Assembly (NCBI GenBank): GCA_023247955.1
Contig: JAHFFL010000004.1
Span: 1 to 20,042 of the forward strand
Direction of reading: 5' to 3'
From: Candidatus Omnitrophota bacterium
GTDB lineage: Bacteria > Omnitrophota > Gorgyraeia > 2-02-FULL-51-18
Length of the DNA stretch: 20,042 nucleotides
Shown: positions 1-7,869 of the stretch, piece after piece
Position numbering within the stretch: position 1 is the first letter of the stretch
How the letters are laid out: each line of letters opens with the position of its first letter
The notes under the pieces: generated by a model
Told to the model about the DNA's origin: nothing
The model's database searches: none
The model's input: the letters and a program-made list of their open reading frames with translations, nothing else
Translations under genes and position numbers: made by a program

Positions 1-1073
1 TTGTTTTGGGGACCCGGCCAGAAATCATCAAATTTAGTCCCTTGATCCGCCTGTTGGAAAGGCAACGGTACCCCTATTTCCTGATTCACACCGGGCAGCA
101 CTATTCCTATGAAATGGACAAACTTTTTTTTAGGGAGCTGGGGCTTCCACTCCCACGGCATCATTTGGGCGCGGCATCGTTGGGTCCCAATTTTCATGGC
201 GAACATACGGGGCGCATGCTGACCGGGATCGAAAAGATTTTGCTGAAAGAAAAACCGGGCGTCGTCCTGGTCCAAGGCGACACCAACAGTGTCTTGGCTG
301 GTTCGCTGGCTGCTTCCAAAATGAAAGGGGTGAAACTTGGCCACGTCGAAGCGGGACTGCGGAGCTACGATCGAACGATGCCCGAAGAAATAAATCGCGT
401 GATTGCCGACCACGTTTCCGACTATCTTTTTCCTCCCACTGAAGGCAGCCAAACAATTCTTTTGAAAGAAGGGGTCCCTGCGGGCAAGATTTTTGTTACA
501 GGAAATACCGTCGTCGACGCAGTGAAACAAAATCTGGAAATGGCCAAGAAAAGAAAAAGATTACAAGGGTATATTTCAAGTTTGTTTTTTTTGATGACAC
601 TGCACCGACAAGAAAACGTGGACAATAAAGATCGGTTGGCATCGATTTTGAAAGGAGTTGGAGATGTCGCGGAAGAGTTTTGCGCAGAAGTGCTTTTCCC
701 GGCTCATCCGCGAACCGTGAGCCGCTTGAAAGTATTTGGATTGCGGCTGCCAAAAGGACTGCGGCTTATCAAACCTATTGGTTTTCTGGATTTTTTAAGT
801 CTTGAGGCCTCAGCACGGATGGTGATCACTGATTCCGGAGGCGTTCAGGAAGAGGCCTGTATTTTGAAGGTGCCCTGTGTCACTTTAAGAACGTCCACGG
901 AGAGGCCGGAGACGGTCCGGGCGGGAGCGAACATTGTCGCCGGCTATTTGCCCGCCAGCATTCTTCGTGCGGCAAGAAAGATGATGCATCAAAAGCGTGT
1001 TTGGAAAAATCCCTTTGGAGACGGTAAAAGCGCTGAAAAAATAATCCGAATTCTCAAGGAAGGGCGGTCGTGA
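1..1073 (+). CDS. wecB: Non-hydrolysing UDP-N-acetylglucosamine 2-epimerase, 5' end cut by the window
   Basis: The enzyme interconverts UDP-GlcNAc and UDP-ManNAc in the cytoplasm and supplies precursors for surface polysaccharide. The frame is open to the left edge: family members begin a few residues before the GTRPEIIK motif, which here starts at base 9, so the true start lies outside the window. The in-frame TTG at 6 is probably an internal Leu codon. Counting from that TTG, visible family motifs are QGDTN (90-94), GHVEAGLRS (112-120), PEEINR (126-131), GNTVVD (166-171), LHRQENVD (199-206), HPRT (234-237), DSGGVQEEA (276-284) and TERPE (298-302). The remaining length of about 355 residues matches the family. 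Its TGA overlaps the GTG of the next gene (GTGA, 1070-1073), so it heads a coupled glycosyltransferase series. The epimerase family is clear; the exact sugar product in this organism is inferred. Confidence 0.93.
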   Translation, partial: VLGTRPEIIKFSPLIRLLERQRYPYFLIHTGQHYSYEMDKLFFRELGLPLPRHHLGAASLGPNFHGEHTGRMLTGIEKILLKEKPGVVLVQGDTNSVLAGSLAASKMKGVKLGHVEAGLRSYDRTMPEEINRVIADHVSDYLFPPTEGSQTILLKEGVPAGKIFVTGNTVVDAVKQNLEMAKKRKRLQGYISSLFFLMTLHRQENVDNKDRLASILKGVGDVAEEFCAEVLFPAHPRTVSRLKVFGLRLPKGLRLIKPIGFLDFLSLEASARMVITDSGGVQEEACILKVPCVTLRTSTERPETVRAGANIVAGYLPASILRAARKMMHQKRVWKNPFGDGKSAEKIIRILKEGRS

Positions 1074-2116
1074 AAGTCGTTTTCTTTACTTACCCTTCTG
1101 CGTTTCAAAACATCGGCGGGGGAGAAATACAGCTCTTGAAAACAAGAGAATACCTGGAAAAGCACGGTCTTCAGATAGACCTCTTCGATCTTTGGCGGAC
1201 CAAAATTGAGGCCTATGATATTTTGCATGTTTTTAGTTCAGTGAAGGAATGCCTGCCTCTGATTCAAGTGGCAAGATCAAGGAATGTCAAAGTAGTGACG
1301 AACTCCGGCCTATGGTCGGATTTTCACAGGGCCGTATTCACCGACGGTGGGTGGGGGAGAAAGACGGATCTCCTGCTGAGACACGGCCTCAAGGTGGCTT
1401 GTCCCGTTTTCCCCTCTTCGAGAAGACAGGTGCTCCTATCCTCTGATTTAGTCTGCCCCAATTCTGAAATGGAGAAAAATCAGATCGCTCGGCTTTTCGC
1501 CGTCCCTCGCCGCAAGATCAAGGTGGTCTATAACGGAGTGGATAAAAGTTTTCTCGAGGCGGATCCGTCGTACTACCACTCACTTTACGGGAAGGCTCCT
1601 TTCGTCCTCAGTGTGGGCAGGATTGAGCCGAGAAAAAACCAACTGAATCTGATCAAGGCCGTTAAGCGTTTGGGCGATGCACGACTTGTCTTGATCGGTG
1701 ATCCGGTCAGTGGGCACGAGAAATATTTTCGGGAATGCCAGTCGGCAGGCAGCGGGTTTACGAAATTTTTGCCTGCGGTTGGTCATTCGGACCCTCTGTT
1801 GAAATCAGCTTACGGCGCCTGTGACTTATTTGTTCTGCAGGGATGGTTTGAAACGCCTGGCCTTGCGGCTATGGAGGCGGCGCTGGCCGGAACGAAAGTC
1901 CTCGTGACCGAAGGGGGAAGTACGAAGGAGTATTTCAAAAATTTTGTGGACTATATCCGGCCGTCAAGTACGAAGGACATCACGGACAAAATCAAGAAAA
2001 ATTTGGCTAAAAAACGCGAAGAAACGTTAAAAAACCATGTCTTAATGCATTTTACCTGGGACACAGTGACCAGGAATCTTTTGGACTATTACCGCGGATT
2101 GAAAGAGGCGGCCTAG
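1070..2116 (+). CDS. GT4-family glycosyltransferase (GT-B fold)
   Basis: Probable retaining glycosyltransferase acting on a lipid-linked or LPS-type acceptor at the cytoplasmic face of the membrane. The N-terminal domain opens with a beta strand and a glycine loop (NIGGGE, 14-19), typical of GT4 enzymes. The C-terminal domain has the GRIEPRKN nucleotide-sugar motif (183-190) and an E-x7-E motif, ETPGLAAME (261-269), followed by the VTEGGSTKEYF segment (279-289). The length of 348 residues is normal. The GTG start overlaps the preceding stop by 4 bp, and its own TAG shares one base with the next GTG (TAGTG, 2114-2118), which supports both starts. Donor and acceptor cannot be read from the sequence. 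Confidence 0.88.
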   Translation: MKVVFFTYPSAFQNIGGGEIQLLKTREYLEKHGLQIDLFDLWRTKIEAYDILHVFSSVKECLPLIQVARSRNVKVVTNSGLWSDFHRAVFTDGGWGRKTDLLLRHGLKVACPVFPSSRRQVLLSSDLVCPNSEMEKNQIARLFAVPRRKIKVVYNGVDKSFLEADPSYYHSLYGKAPFVLSVGRIEPRKNQLNLIKAVKRLGDARLVLIGDPVSGHEKYFRECQSAGSGFTKFLPAVGHSDPLLKSAYGACDLFVLQGWFETPGLAAMEAALAGTKVLVTEGGSTKEYFKNFVDYIRPSSTKDITDKIKKNLAKKREETLKNHVLMHFTWDTVTRNLLDYYRGLKEAA

Positions 2117-2802
2117 TGCCCAAGCTTTCGGTTATCGTCCCCGTCTATAACGAGCGCAGCACGATAGACCAAGTGATCGCGCTGATTCAAGCGGTGCCTG
2201 TTGAAAAGGAGATCATTCTCATCGATGACGGCTCAAAAGACGGCACGCGGGAGATCTTGGAGCGTTATGCCTTTGGCGCGCCGGGTGTGCAGGTAATCTT
2301 TCACGATGAAAACAAAGGAAAAGGGAGCGCGGTCCGAACAGGCATTCGTGTGGCTACCGGCGATGCCATCATTATTCAGGATGCCGATTTAGAATATGAT
2401 CCGCGGGATTACCGGCCGCTTCTTGAGGCGATGGAGGGAGGAAAGGCCAACGTAATCTACGGCTCCCGCTTTATTCATAAAACCAAGGTGACGGCCTTTT
2501 GGCACCGCTTCGTTAATTATTTTCTGACCGGACTGGCTAATTATCTCTACTCGGCAAAGCTTACGGACATGGAAACCTGTTATAAACTTTTCCGGACGGA
2601 GATCTTGAAAGGCATGGAGATTGTCTCGCAAAGTTTTGAGATTGAAGTGGAGCTTACGGCCAAAGTTTTAAAGAAGGGGGAGCGTATTTTTGAAGTCCCG
2701 ATCTCCTACAAGGGCAGGTCCTATCACGAAGGAAAAAAGATAGGGTGGAGGGATGGCGTGAAAGCGCTCTGGGCTCTTCTCCGCTACCGGTTTGGGCCGT
2801 GA
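2116..2802 (+). CDS. GT2-family glycosyltransferase, DPM1/polyprenyl-phosphate-mannosyltransferase-like
   Basis: A GT-A fold enzyme of the type that transfers a sugar from a nucleotide donor to polyprenyl phosphate. The sequence opens with the GT2 strand SVIVPVYNE (5-13), then IDDGSKDGT (36-44), the metal-binding DAD (89-91) in the QDADLEYDP segment, YGSRF (115-119) and DMETCYKLF (151-159), a pattern typical of the DPM1-like branch. The length of 228 residues is that of the soluble catalytic domain; I see no added C-terminal membrane domain. The GTG start shares one base with the previous stop, and its TGA overlaps the next GTG (GTGA, 2799-2802). The polyprenyl-phosphate acceptor is inferred from the subfamily. 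Confidence 0.87.
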   Translation: MPKLSVIVPVYNERSTIDQVIALIQAVPVEKEIILIDDGSKDGTREILERYAFGAPGVQVIFHDENKGKGSAVRTGIRVATGDAIIIQDADLEYDPRDYRPLLEAMEGGKANVIYGSRFIHKTKVTAFWHRFVNYFLTGLANYLYSAKLTDMETCYKLFRTEILKGMEIVSQSFEIEVELTAKVLKKGERIFEVPISYKGRSYHEGKKIGWRDGVKALWALLRYRFGP

Positions 2803-3968
2803 AATACATCTTTAAGAAAAAAATATATTCTGCCGCCGCCACGGTTTTAGACGCGGCGGGTAATACGCTTTCCTTGCCCCTCAAGCACCGCCGCCCTTTG
2901 AAAGAGAATTTCTCCACGATAGTGGTGGTTCGCATGGACCATTTGGGTGATGTGCTTCTAGCAACAGCCGTTCCAAAGATTCTCAAGGAAAACTTCCCGA
3001 TGAGCCGCTTGATTTTTCTCACTTCGAGCTGGTCGGCGCCCTTGTTGAGGCACAACCCTTTTGTGGATGAGGTGATTCTTTATGATGCTCCGTGGTTTTC
3101 AAAGAAAAGGTATGCACGGAACCCGGAGAGTTTGACCTTTGGGCAGTTGGTTCAGAGGCTACGCACTTGTCATGCCGATCTGGGAATTGGCCTTAGAGGG
3201 GATGCCAGGGAGAATATCTTGCTCGCATTGGCGGGGGTGACCGAGCGGGTGGGCTACGGGATTACCGGCGGAGGTTTTTTACTTACACGCCAGAGCCGTT
3301 ACCGGGAAGGAGTGCATGAGAGCGAGCACGTGTTAGATTTGCTTCGCGCGATCCGAATCCGCGTAGATGTTTTGAAACCTCAACTTTATTTTTCAGAAGA
3401 TGAAAAGATGCATTTTGAGAAAAAATTGGAGGGATGGGGAATTGTTCCCGGAAGAAAATATGTGGGGTTTCAGGTGGGGGCCGGCACCAGCTCCAAACGA
3501 TGGCCCGCAAGAAATGCCCGTTCTTTCCTCAATCTTTTTAAAGGAAGGTTTGTGGATTACGGACTCGTGTTTGTCGGCTCCAATAGGCAAGAAGCAGCAA
3601 AAATCGAAGACTTTACGGGAGACCGGTTTTTGAATCTCACCGGAAAAACAACGCTGCGTGAGACTTGTCTGCTGGTGAAGAAATTTAGCGCGTTCGTCGG
3701 GCCGGATTCCGGCCCTGCACACATCGCCGCTGTAATGGATGTGCCGACTGTTTTTTTGTACAGCGGCACCAACCGGTTTGAACAGTGGAAACCTCTCGCT
3801 GAACGGGCACTTATTGTGCGGCATGCGGTTCCATGCTCACCGTGCGAGCTTGAGCTCTGTAATGTCCCTGGCCATCCCTGCATGTCCCAAATCACGGCCG
3901 GAGAGGTTGCAAACGCCTTGGCGCGTGCCCTGGAGATGAATGCCGGTTCGACGGAAACAGTTCCTTAG
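2799..3968 (+). CDS. GT9-family glycosyltransferase, ADP-heptose:LPS heptosyltransferase-like
   Basis: Likely transfers a heptose or related sugar to an LPS-like core in the cytoplasm. I place the start at GTG 2799, which overlaps the previous TGA by 4 bp as at other junctions here; a longer reading from GTG 2745 would overlap the previous gene by 58 bp and add residues with no family support. Numbering from 2799 (389 aa), motifs are RMDHLGDVLL (45-54), GAGTSSKRWP (227-236), GPDSGPAHIA (301-310) and a cysteine set C346-x2-C349, C354 and C361, with the CSPC and PCM spacing seen in WaaF-type enzymes. About 40 basic, alanine-rich residues precede the first conserved strand. A 76-bp gap follows, so this gene may end the first transcription unit. 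Confidence 0.87.
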   Translation: MKYIFKKKIYSAAATVLDAAGNTLSLPLKHRRPLKENFSTIVVVRMDHLGDVLLATAVPKILKENFPMSRLIFLTSSWSAPLLRHNPFVDEVILYDAPWFSKKRYARNPESLTFGQLVQRLRTCHADLGIGLRGDARENILLALAGVTERVGYGITGGGFLLTRQSRYREGVHESEHVLDLLRAIRIRVDVLKPQLYFSEDEKMHFEKKLEGWGIVPGRKYVGFQVGAGTSSKRWPARNARSFLNLFKGRFVDYGLVFVGSNRQEAAKIEDFTGDRFLNLTGKTTLRETCLLVKKFSAFVGPDSGPAHIAAVMDVPTVFLYSGTNRFEQWKPLAERALIVRHAVPCSPCELELCNVPGHPCMSQITAGEVANALARALEMNAGSTETVP

Positions 3969-3993
3969 AAAAATAAAGAACTCCGCTTAAATT

Positions 3994-4005
3994 CGTGTTA
4001 TAAAT
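3994..4005 (+). promoter_or_regulatory. Candidate extended -10 promoter upstream of the DUF5989-type gene
   Basis: The gap 3969-4044 contains TG-T-TATAAA (TG at 3996-3997, hexamer 3999-4004), the extended -10 pattern of the main sigma factor. No good -35 hexamer is visible at 16-18 bp upstream, which is tolerable for an extended -10 promoter. The ten-base string CGTGTTATAA occurs again at 19572-19581, in front of the inverted-repeat element. The gap sits at the first real break in the gene series, where a new transcript would be expected. The evidence is sequence pattern only. Confidence 0.4.
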
Positions 4006-4044
4006 GAGGTGTGTAAAAACAAGGTATTTGCGGGGGACTTGTCC

Positions 4045-4203
4045 ATGAGTAAGCTGTCTATTTTTCGTGAGTTTTGGTTATTTCTTAAACAAAGAAAAAA
4101 ATGGTGGCTGACACCCATTATTCTGACCTTAGTTCTTTTGGGGGCGTTGATCGTCTTTAGCCAGGGTTCAGCACTCGCGCCGTTTATTTATACGTTGTTT
4201 TAA
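4045..4203 (+). CDS. DUF5989-type small single-pass membrane protein
   Basis: A 52-residue protein: a basic, amphipathic N-terminus (SIFREFWLFLKQRKKWW, 5-21), one hydrophobic segment at about 22-39, and the tail GSALAPFIYTLF (41-52). I recognise this pattern as the DUF5989 family, whose members are nearly all about 50 residues long and often lie in surface-polysaccharide or saxitoxin-like (SxtJ/carbamoyltransferase) neighbourhoods. No molecular function is known to me. An in-frame GTG at 4009 would add 12 residues unlike the family, so I chose ATG 4045, which has the G-rich stretch GGGGGA 7 bp upstream (4032-4037). No SxtJ-like or carbamoyltransferase gene is in the window. It may be a membrane partner or scaffold for the glycan enzymes; that is inference. 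Confidence 0.8.
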   Translation: MSKLSIFREFWLFLKQRKKWWLTPIILTLVLLGALIVFSQGSALAPFIYTLF

Positions 4204-4222
4204 ATTCACTCGTAGAAACAGC

Positions 4223-5326
4223 ATGCCCCCTGGTTCGATAGGAATTGACGCCCGGATGTGGGGTCATCCGGGGATTGGTCGGTATATTCGGGAATTGGTT
4301 CGGGCGCTTGCGCTTGAGTGTCCAAATAAAAATTTTGGATTGGTCTTGCCTCCGTACAGTTGCGCGGGCGTGCCGGAAGGGAAGAATTTCTTCCACGAGC
4401 GCTCGCACGCCAGCATCTACGGCCTTCGCGAACAACTTGAAATACCTCGGGTAGCTCGAAAATTTCGTCTTTTTCATGTCCCTCACTTCAATATCCCTCT
4501 TCTTTTCAGCGGTCGGATGGTGGTGACAGTGCACGATCTAATTTACTTTCATAATCTTCAAGGGTTTTATTCCCCCGCGGCGCAGGCCTATGCCCGTTTT
4601 TTTTTCGGCGTTCTCGCAAAAAAAAGGTGCCCGGTGATTGCCGTCTCGCATCATACCAAGGAGGATATGTTAAGACATTTTCGACGGATAACACCCGATA
4701 GGATTTTTGTGGTGCCCGAGGCAGCTTCACCGCTTTTCAGGAAGGTAGAGAGGGGCGGCCTTCTTGAGGATTTTTGTCGACGGGAATCCCTAGATCATCC
4801 TTTCGTGCTTTTTGTCGGAGGCTTGAAAAAACATAAAAACATCCCTTTGCTTATTGACGCGATGCGTCGGATACGAAAAAGGGGGCTTCCGCATGAGTTG
4901 ATCTTGGTAGGAAGACCCGATGCTCGAAACACCGAACTCTTGAAACAAATTGTAGAAGCGCCGTTTGTCCGTGCGGTAGGCGAGCGCTCTGATGAAGAGC
5001 TGCTTTTCCTGTACAATCTTGCCGAGGCATTTGTGATGCCATCGCTTTATGAAGGTTTTGGACTTCCCGTTCTTGAAGCCATGGGGTGTGGCTTGCCGGT
5101 GATTATTTCCAAGGCAACCAGTTTGCCTGAGGTTGGCGGCGACGCAGCCCTCTATTTTGATCCCCGGAACGTTGACGCCCTTGAAGAGGTTCTATATAAT
5201 ACCTTGAAAAATACGGAGTTACGAAAACGCATGGCCGAAAAAAGCGCGGAACAGGCTAAGAAATTTTCTTGGGCAGAGGCAGCAAGACGGACGGCGGATG
5301 TTTACGACCGCGCGATAAACGCTTAG
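4223..5326 (+). CDS. GT4-family glycosyltransferase, mannosyltransferase-like
   Basis: GT-B fold sugar transferase of the type found in O-antigen clusters. Motifs in order: IGIDARMW (6-13), the GIGRYIREL acceptor loop (17-25), VTVHDLIYF (101-109), the FVGGLKKHKN donor-site segment (197-206), E-x7-E as EGFGLPVLE (277-285) and LPEVGGDAALYF (301-312). The length of 367 residues is usual. The VHDL and LPEVGGDAA signatures are typical of the branch holding many O-chain mannosyltransferases, but the donor is not proved. It follows the small membrane-protein gene by 19 bp. No strong Shine-Dalgarno is visible before ATG 4223, so translation may depend on the upstream gene. Confidence 0.88.
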   Translation: MPPGSIGIDARMWGHPGIGRYIRELVRALALECPNKNFGLVLPPYSCAGVPEGKNFFHERSHASIYGLREQLEIPRVARKFRLFHVPHFNIPLLFSGRMVVTVHDLIYFHNLQGFYSPAAQAYARFFFGVLAKKRCPVIAVSHHTKEDMLRHFRRITPDRIFVVPEAASPLFRKVERGGLLEDFCRRESLDHPFVLFVGGLKKHKNIPLLIDAMRRIRKRGLPHELILVGRPDARNTELLKQIVEAPFVRAVGERSDEELLFLYNLAEAFVMPSLYEGFGLPVLEAMGCGLPVIISKATSLPEVGGDAALYFDPRNVDALEEVLYNTLKNTELRKRMAEKSAEQAKKFSWAEAARRTADVYDRAINA

Positions 5327-5351
5327 GCCTTCTTGGAGACGTATTCCGACG

Positions 5352-5372
5352 ATGACTGAGCGTACGCGGTGA
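5352..5372 (+). other. Six-codon upstream reading frame whose stop overlaps the next start
   Basis: ATG 5352 opens a frame of six codons (M-T-E-R-T-R) ending in TGA 5370-5372, which overlaps the GTG start of the next gene as GTGA. It fills the 42-bp gap between two GT4 genes and would recreate the 4-bp stop-start overlap found at other junctions. GGAG lies about 13 nt upstream of the ATG, which is distant. It could serve translational coupling or be chance. Confidence 0.25.
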
Positions 5373-6463
5373 AGGTAGCTTTTTGTCATGATTGGTTGAA
5401 CGGAATGCGCGGTGGCGAGAAATGTCTCGAAGCAATCAGTGAGCTTTTCCCAGGCGCCCCGATCTATACGTTGTTCCATGAGAAAGAAAAAATCTCAAGC
5501 GCCATCAAGAGCCACCCGATTTACGCCTCGCTGATCCAGCGGGCCCCAGGCATTTTTCGCCATTATCGTTATTATTTGCCGTTTTTTCCATTAGCCGTCG
5601 AGTCGCTTGATCTTAAAGGGTACGAGCTCGTTTTGTCCACAAGCCACTGCGTCGCGAAAGGCGTGAAAAAAGCTTCCGAAGCGGTTCATATTTGCTATTG
5701 TTTTACGCCGATGCGTTACGCCTGGGGTTTTTTCGATGATTATTTTAGCTCGTACCCATCATTTTTGAAGGTCCTCATGAGCGGTGAGATGGCCCGATTA
5801 CGCCGATGGGACAAATGCGTTTCCGCCCGTGTGGACTGCTTTGTCGCCATCTCGGAGCACGTGAGAAAAAGGATACAGGATTTTTACGGACGCGAGGCGG
5901 AAGTGATCTACCCGCCGGTAGACACGGACTTCTATGAGCCGGACTCCGAGGTTCAGAGAGAGGATTTTTATTTGGTCGTTTCGGCGCTCGTGCCTTACAA
6001 GCGGGTTGATTTGGCGGTGCGGGCGTTTAACCAGGCGGGGAAGAGACTTGTGGTGATCGGTGAGGGACCGGAGATGGAAAAGCTCAAGGCCCTGGCGAAG
6101 CCGAATGTGAGTTTTCTCGGCTGGCAGTCACAGGAAAGCTTGAGAGCGTATTACCGGCGCGCACGGGCGATCATTTTTCCCGGCGAAGAGGATTTTGGGA
6201 TTGTCCCCCTTGAAATGCAGGCCTGCGGTGGTTCTGTGATTGCCTATGCGAAAGGAGGCGTTTTGGAGACGGTCTTGTCCGACCGGACCGGGGTATTTTT
6301 TAAATCTCCCACTGAGGACGACCTTTTGGAGGCCGTACGCCGATTCGAAGACCTTTCGCTTCGACCGCAAGAGGCCCGTCAAAATGCGTTGCGTTTTAGT
6401 CTCGGGCGTTTTCAGCAAGAGATGAAGGACTTGATTACCCGTAAAACGAGAGGTATCTTATGA
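5369..6463 (+). CDS. GT4-family glycosyltransferase, O-antigen type
   Basis: A GT-B fold enzyme related to O-chain mannosyltransferases that work close to the initiating transferase. Visible features are HDWLNGMRGGEK (7-18), where the GGEK loop is typical of this branch, the aromatic CYCFTPMRYAWG segment (109-120), SALVPYKRVD (205-214), GEGPEME (231-237), GWQS (251-254) and the E-x7-E motif EDFGIVPLE (274-282). At 364 residues it is of normal length. GTG 5369 is the only possible upstream start because an in-frame TGA lies at 5357-5359. Its stop overlaps the ATG of the next gene, the initiating transferase (ATGA, 6460-6463), which suggests that the two act in successive steps. The donor is not determined. 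Confidence 0.88.
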   Translation: MKVAFCHDWLNGMRGGEKCLEAISELFPGAPIYTLFHEKEKISSAIKSHPIYASLIQRAPGIFRHYRYYLPFFPLAVESLDLKGYELVLSTSHCVAKGVKKASEAVHICYCFTPMRYAWGFFDDYFSSYPSFLKVLMSGEMARLRRWDKCVSARVDCFVAISEHVRKRIQDFYGREAEVIYPPVDTDFYEPDSEVQREDFYLVVSALVPYKRVDLAVRAFNQAGKRLVVIGEGPEMEKLKALAKPNVSFLGWQSQESLRAYYRRARAIIFPGEEDFGIVPLEMQACGGSVIAYAKGGVLETVLSDRTGVFFKSPTEDDLLEAVRRFEDLSLRPQEARQNALRFSLGRFQQEMKDLITRKTRGIL

Positions 6464-7869
6464 TCCTGCCTAAGAGACGCCGACGTGAAAGTTTCCTTCC
6501 GTGGGCCCAGTTGCTTTTGGACTATACGGTGATTGTTATTTTTTTAAAGAGTGTCCTCTGGTTTCGTTTTTCCAGTGGTTATTTTGAAAATAACATTTCG
6601 CCGCTTGACCGGCCCTATTATTTCAGGTCGTTTAATTTTATCGCGCTTGTGGTTTTGTTTTTCTTGCGTTTTTATGATTTATATAAAGTGGGAAAGGGCT
6701 TAAGCTTTTCCGCGGAAACGGCCAAAATTTTTAAAGCGGTGGCCATCAGCGCCATCATGCTTACGGCGACCACCTTTTTTGTCCGTGGTTTCAGTTATTC
6801 CAGGACCTTTCTGGCTATCGCGTGTCTTCTCTTGGCGATCGGTCTTTCCATCGAGAGATACCTCTTGGGTCTTTTGGTGATGTGGGTAGATAAAAAGAGG
6901 GGGAGTTTTCGCAACATCTTAATTGTGGGTTGCAATGAAAACGGCAGGCGGTTTGTGCGTTACTACAGGGACAATCCGCGTTTCAGCACGCAGGTAGTGG
7001 GTTTCTTGGACGACACGCTTCCTAAAGATAGCCATGCGGAAGGTGTGCCCGTCGTAGGGAGGACCGAGGAGCTGGGGCAGTTTATCAAACTTCACCGCGA
7101 AATCCACGAAGTCGTTCTGTCTCTTCCGAAGACCGCCAACGAGCAGGTGCTACGCATGATTTGCGACTGTGAAAAAGAAATGGTGACGTTCCGGTGGATC
7201 ACGGATATTTTCGGACTCGTCACTTCCAAGATGGCGGTTTCTTATTTCGGCAGCGTGCCGGTTTTGTCTTTTACGGATTCCCCGCTCATCGATTGGGAGA
7301 GCAGGGTTCTGAAGCGCGCGATGGATGTCGTGGTGGCTTTTTCGGCGCTTGTTTTGTTGTCTCCGTTCATTGCGGCGATCGCGGTCTGGATCAAGAAAGA
7401 CAACCCCGGGCCGGTTTTCTACAAACAAGAAAGGATCGGCCAGGACGGTAGAAGATTTGCGCTTCTTAAGTTTCGTACGATGAGGTTGGGCGCCGAATCA
7501 GAAACCGGTCCCGTTTGGGCGGCAAAGGATGACCCACGGCGTACGGCGGTCGGGGCGTTCTTGAGGAAAAACAATATAGATGAGTTGCCACAGCTGTGGA
7601 ATGTGTTGAGAGGGGACATGAGTCTCGTGGGGCCACGTCCCGAGAGGCCGTTTTTTGTCAGACAATTTAAAGAAGACATTCCCCGCTACATGGCCAGACA
7701 CGCGATACACTCGGGGATCACCGGATGGGCGCAGGTGAACGGCCTGAGGGGCAATACCTCTATCGAGGAGCGCACGAAATTTGATCTCTACTACATTGAG
7801 AATTGGTCGCTTCTCTTTGACATCAAGATCCTTTTTAGAACGATTTTTGCAAGGAAGAATGCGTATTAA
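6460..7869 (+). CDS. Undecaprenyl-phosphate sugar-1-phosphate transferase (WbaP/WcaJ-type)
   Basis: An integral membrane enzyme that starts a glycan by moving a hexose-1-phosphate from a nucleotide sugar to undecaprenyl phosphate. The N-terminal part holds several hydrophobic segments (about 15-33, 58-73, 92-108, 115-141), followed by a CoA-binding-like domain (ILIVGCNENGRRF, 153-165). The C-terminal catalytic part begins with KRAMDV (285-290) and a re-entrant hydrophobic helix (290-311), then GPVFYKQERIG (317-327), KFRTM (337-341), IDELPQLWNVLRGDMSLVGP (373-392), RPE (393-395), GITGWAQVNGLRG (419-431) and YIENWS (445-450). These are the standard motifs and the 469-residue length is typical. 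Whether the sugar is galactose, glucose or another hexose cannot be told. The start overlaps the previous stop by 4 bp. Confidence 0.94.
   Translation: MILPKRRRRESFLPWAQLLLDYTVIVIFLKSVLWFRFSSGYFENNISPLDRPYYFRSFNFIALVVLFFLRFYDLYKVGKGLSFSAETAKIFKAVAISAIMLTATTFFVRGFSYSRTFLAIACLLLAIGLSIERYLLGLLVMWVDKKRGSFRNILIVGCNENGRRFVRYYRDNPRFSTQVVGFLDDTLPKDSHAEGVPVVGRTEELGQFIKLHREIHEVVLSLPKTANEQVLRMICDCEKEMVTFRWITDIFGLVTSKMAVSYFGSVPVLSFTDSPLIDWESRVLKRAMDVVVAFSALVLLSPFIAAIAVWIKKDNPGPVFYKQERIGQDGRRFALLKFRTMRLGAESETGPVWAAKDDPRRTAVGAFLRKNNIDELPQLWNVLRGDMSLVGPRPERPFFVRQFKEDIPRYMARHAIHSGITGWAQVNGLRGNTSIEERTKFDLYYIENWSLLFDIKILFRTIFARKNAY

Noticed and set aside
2745..2798. Upstream extension of the GT9 gene from GTG 2745
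   Set aside because: It lies inside the preceding GT2 gene, adds residues without family support, and GTG 2799 gives the usual 4-bp GTGA overlap.
3969..4044. Terminator after the GT9 gene
   Set aside because: No stable hairpin followed by a T run is visible in this gap.
7781..7858. Upstream extension of the O-antigen ligase gene
   Set aside because: The 26 extra residues lie within the conserved C-terminus of the sugar transferase. ATG 7859 with AAGGA upstream and an immediate hydrophobic segment is better.
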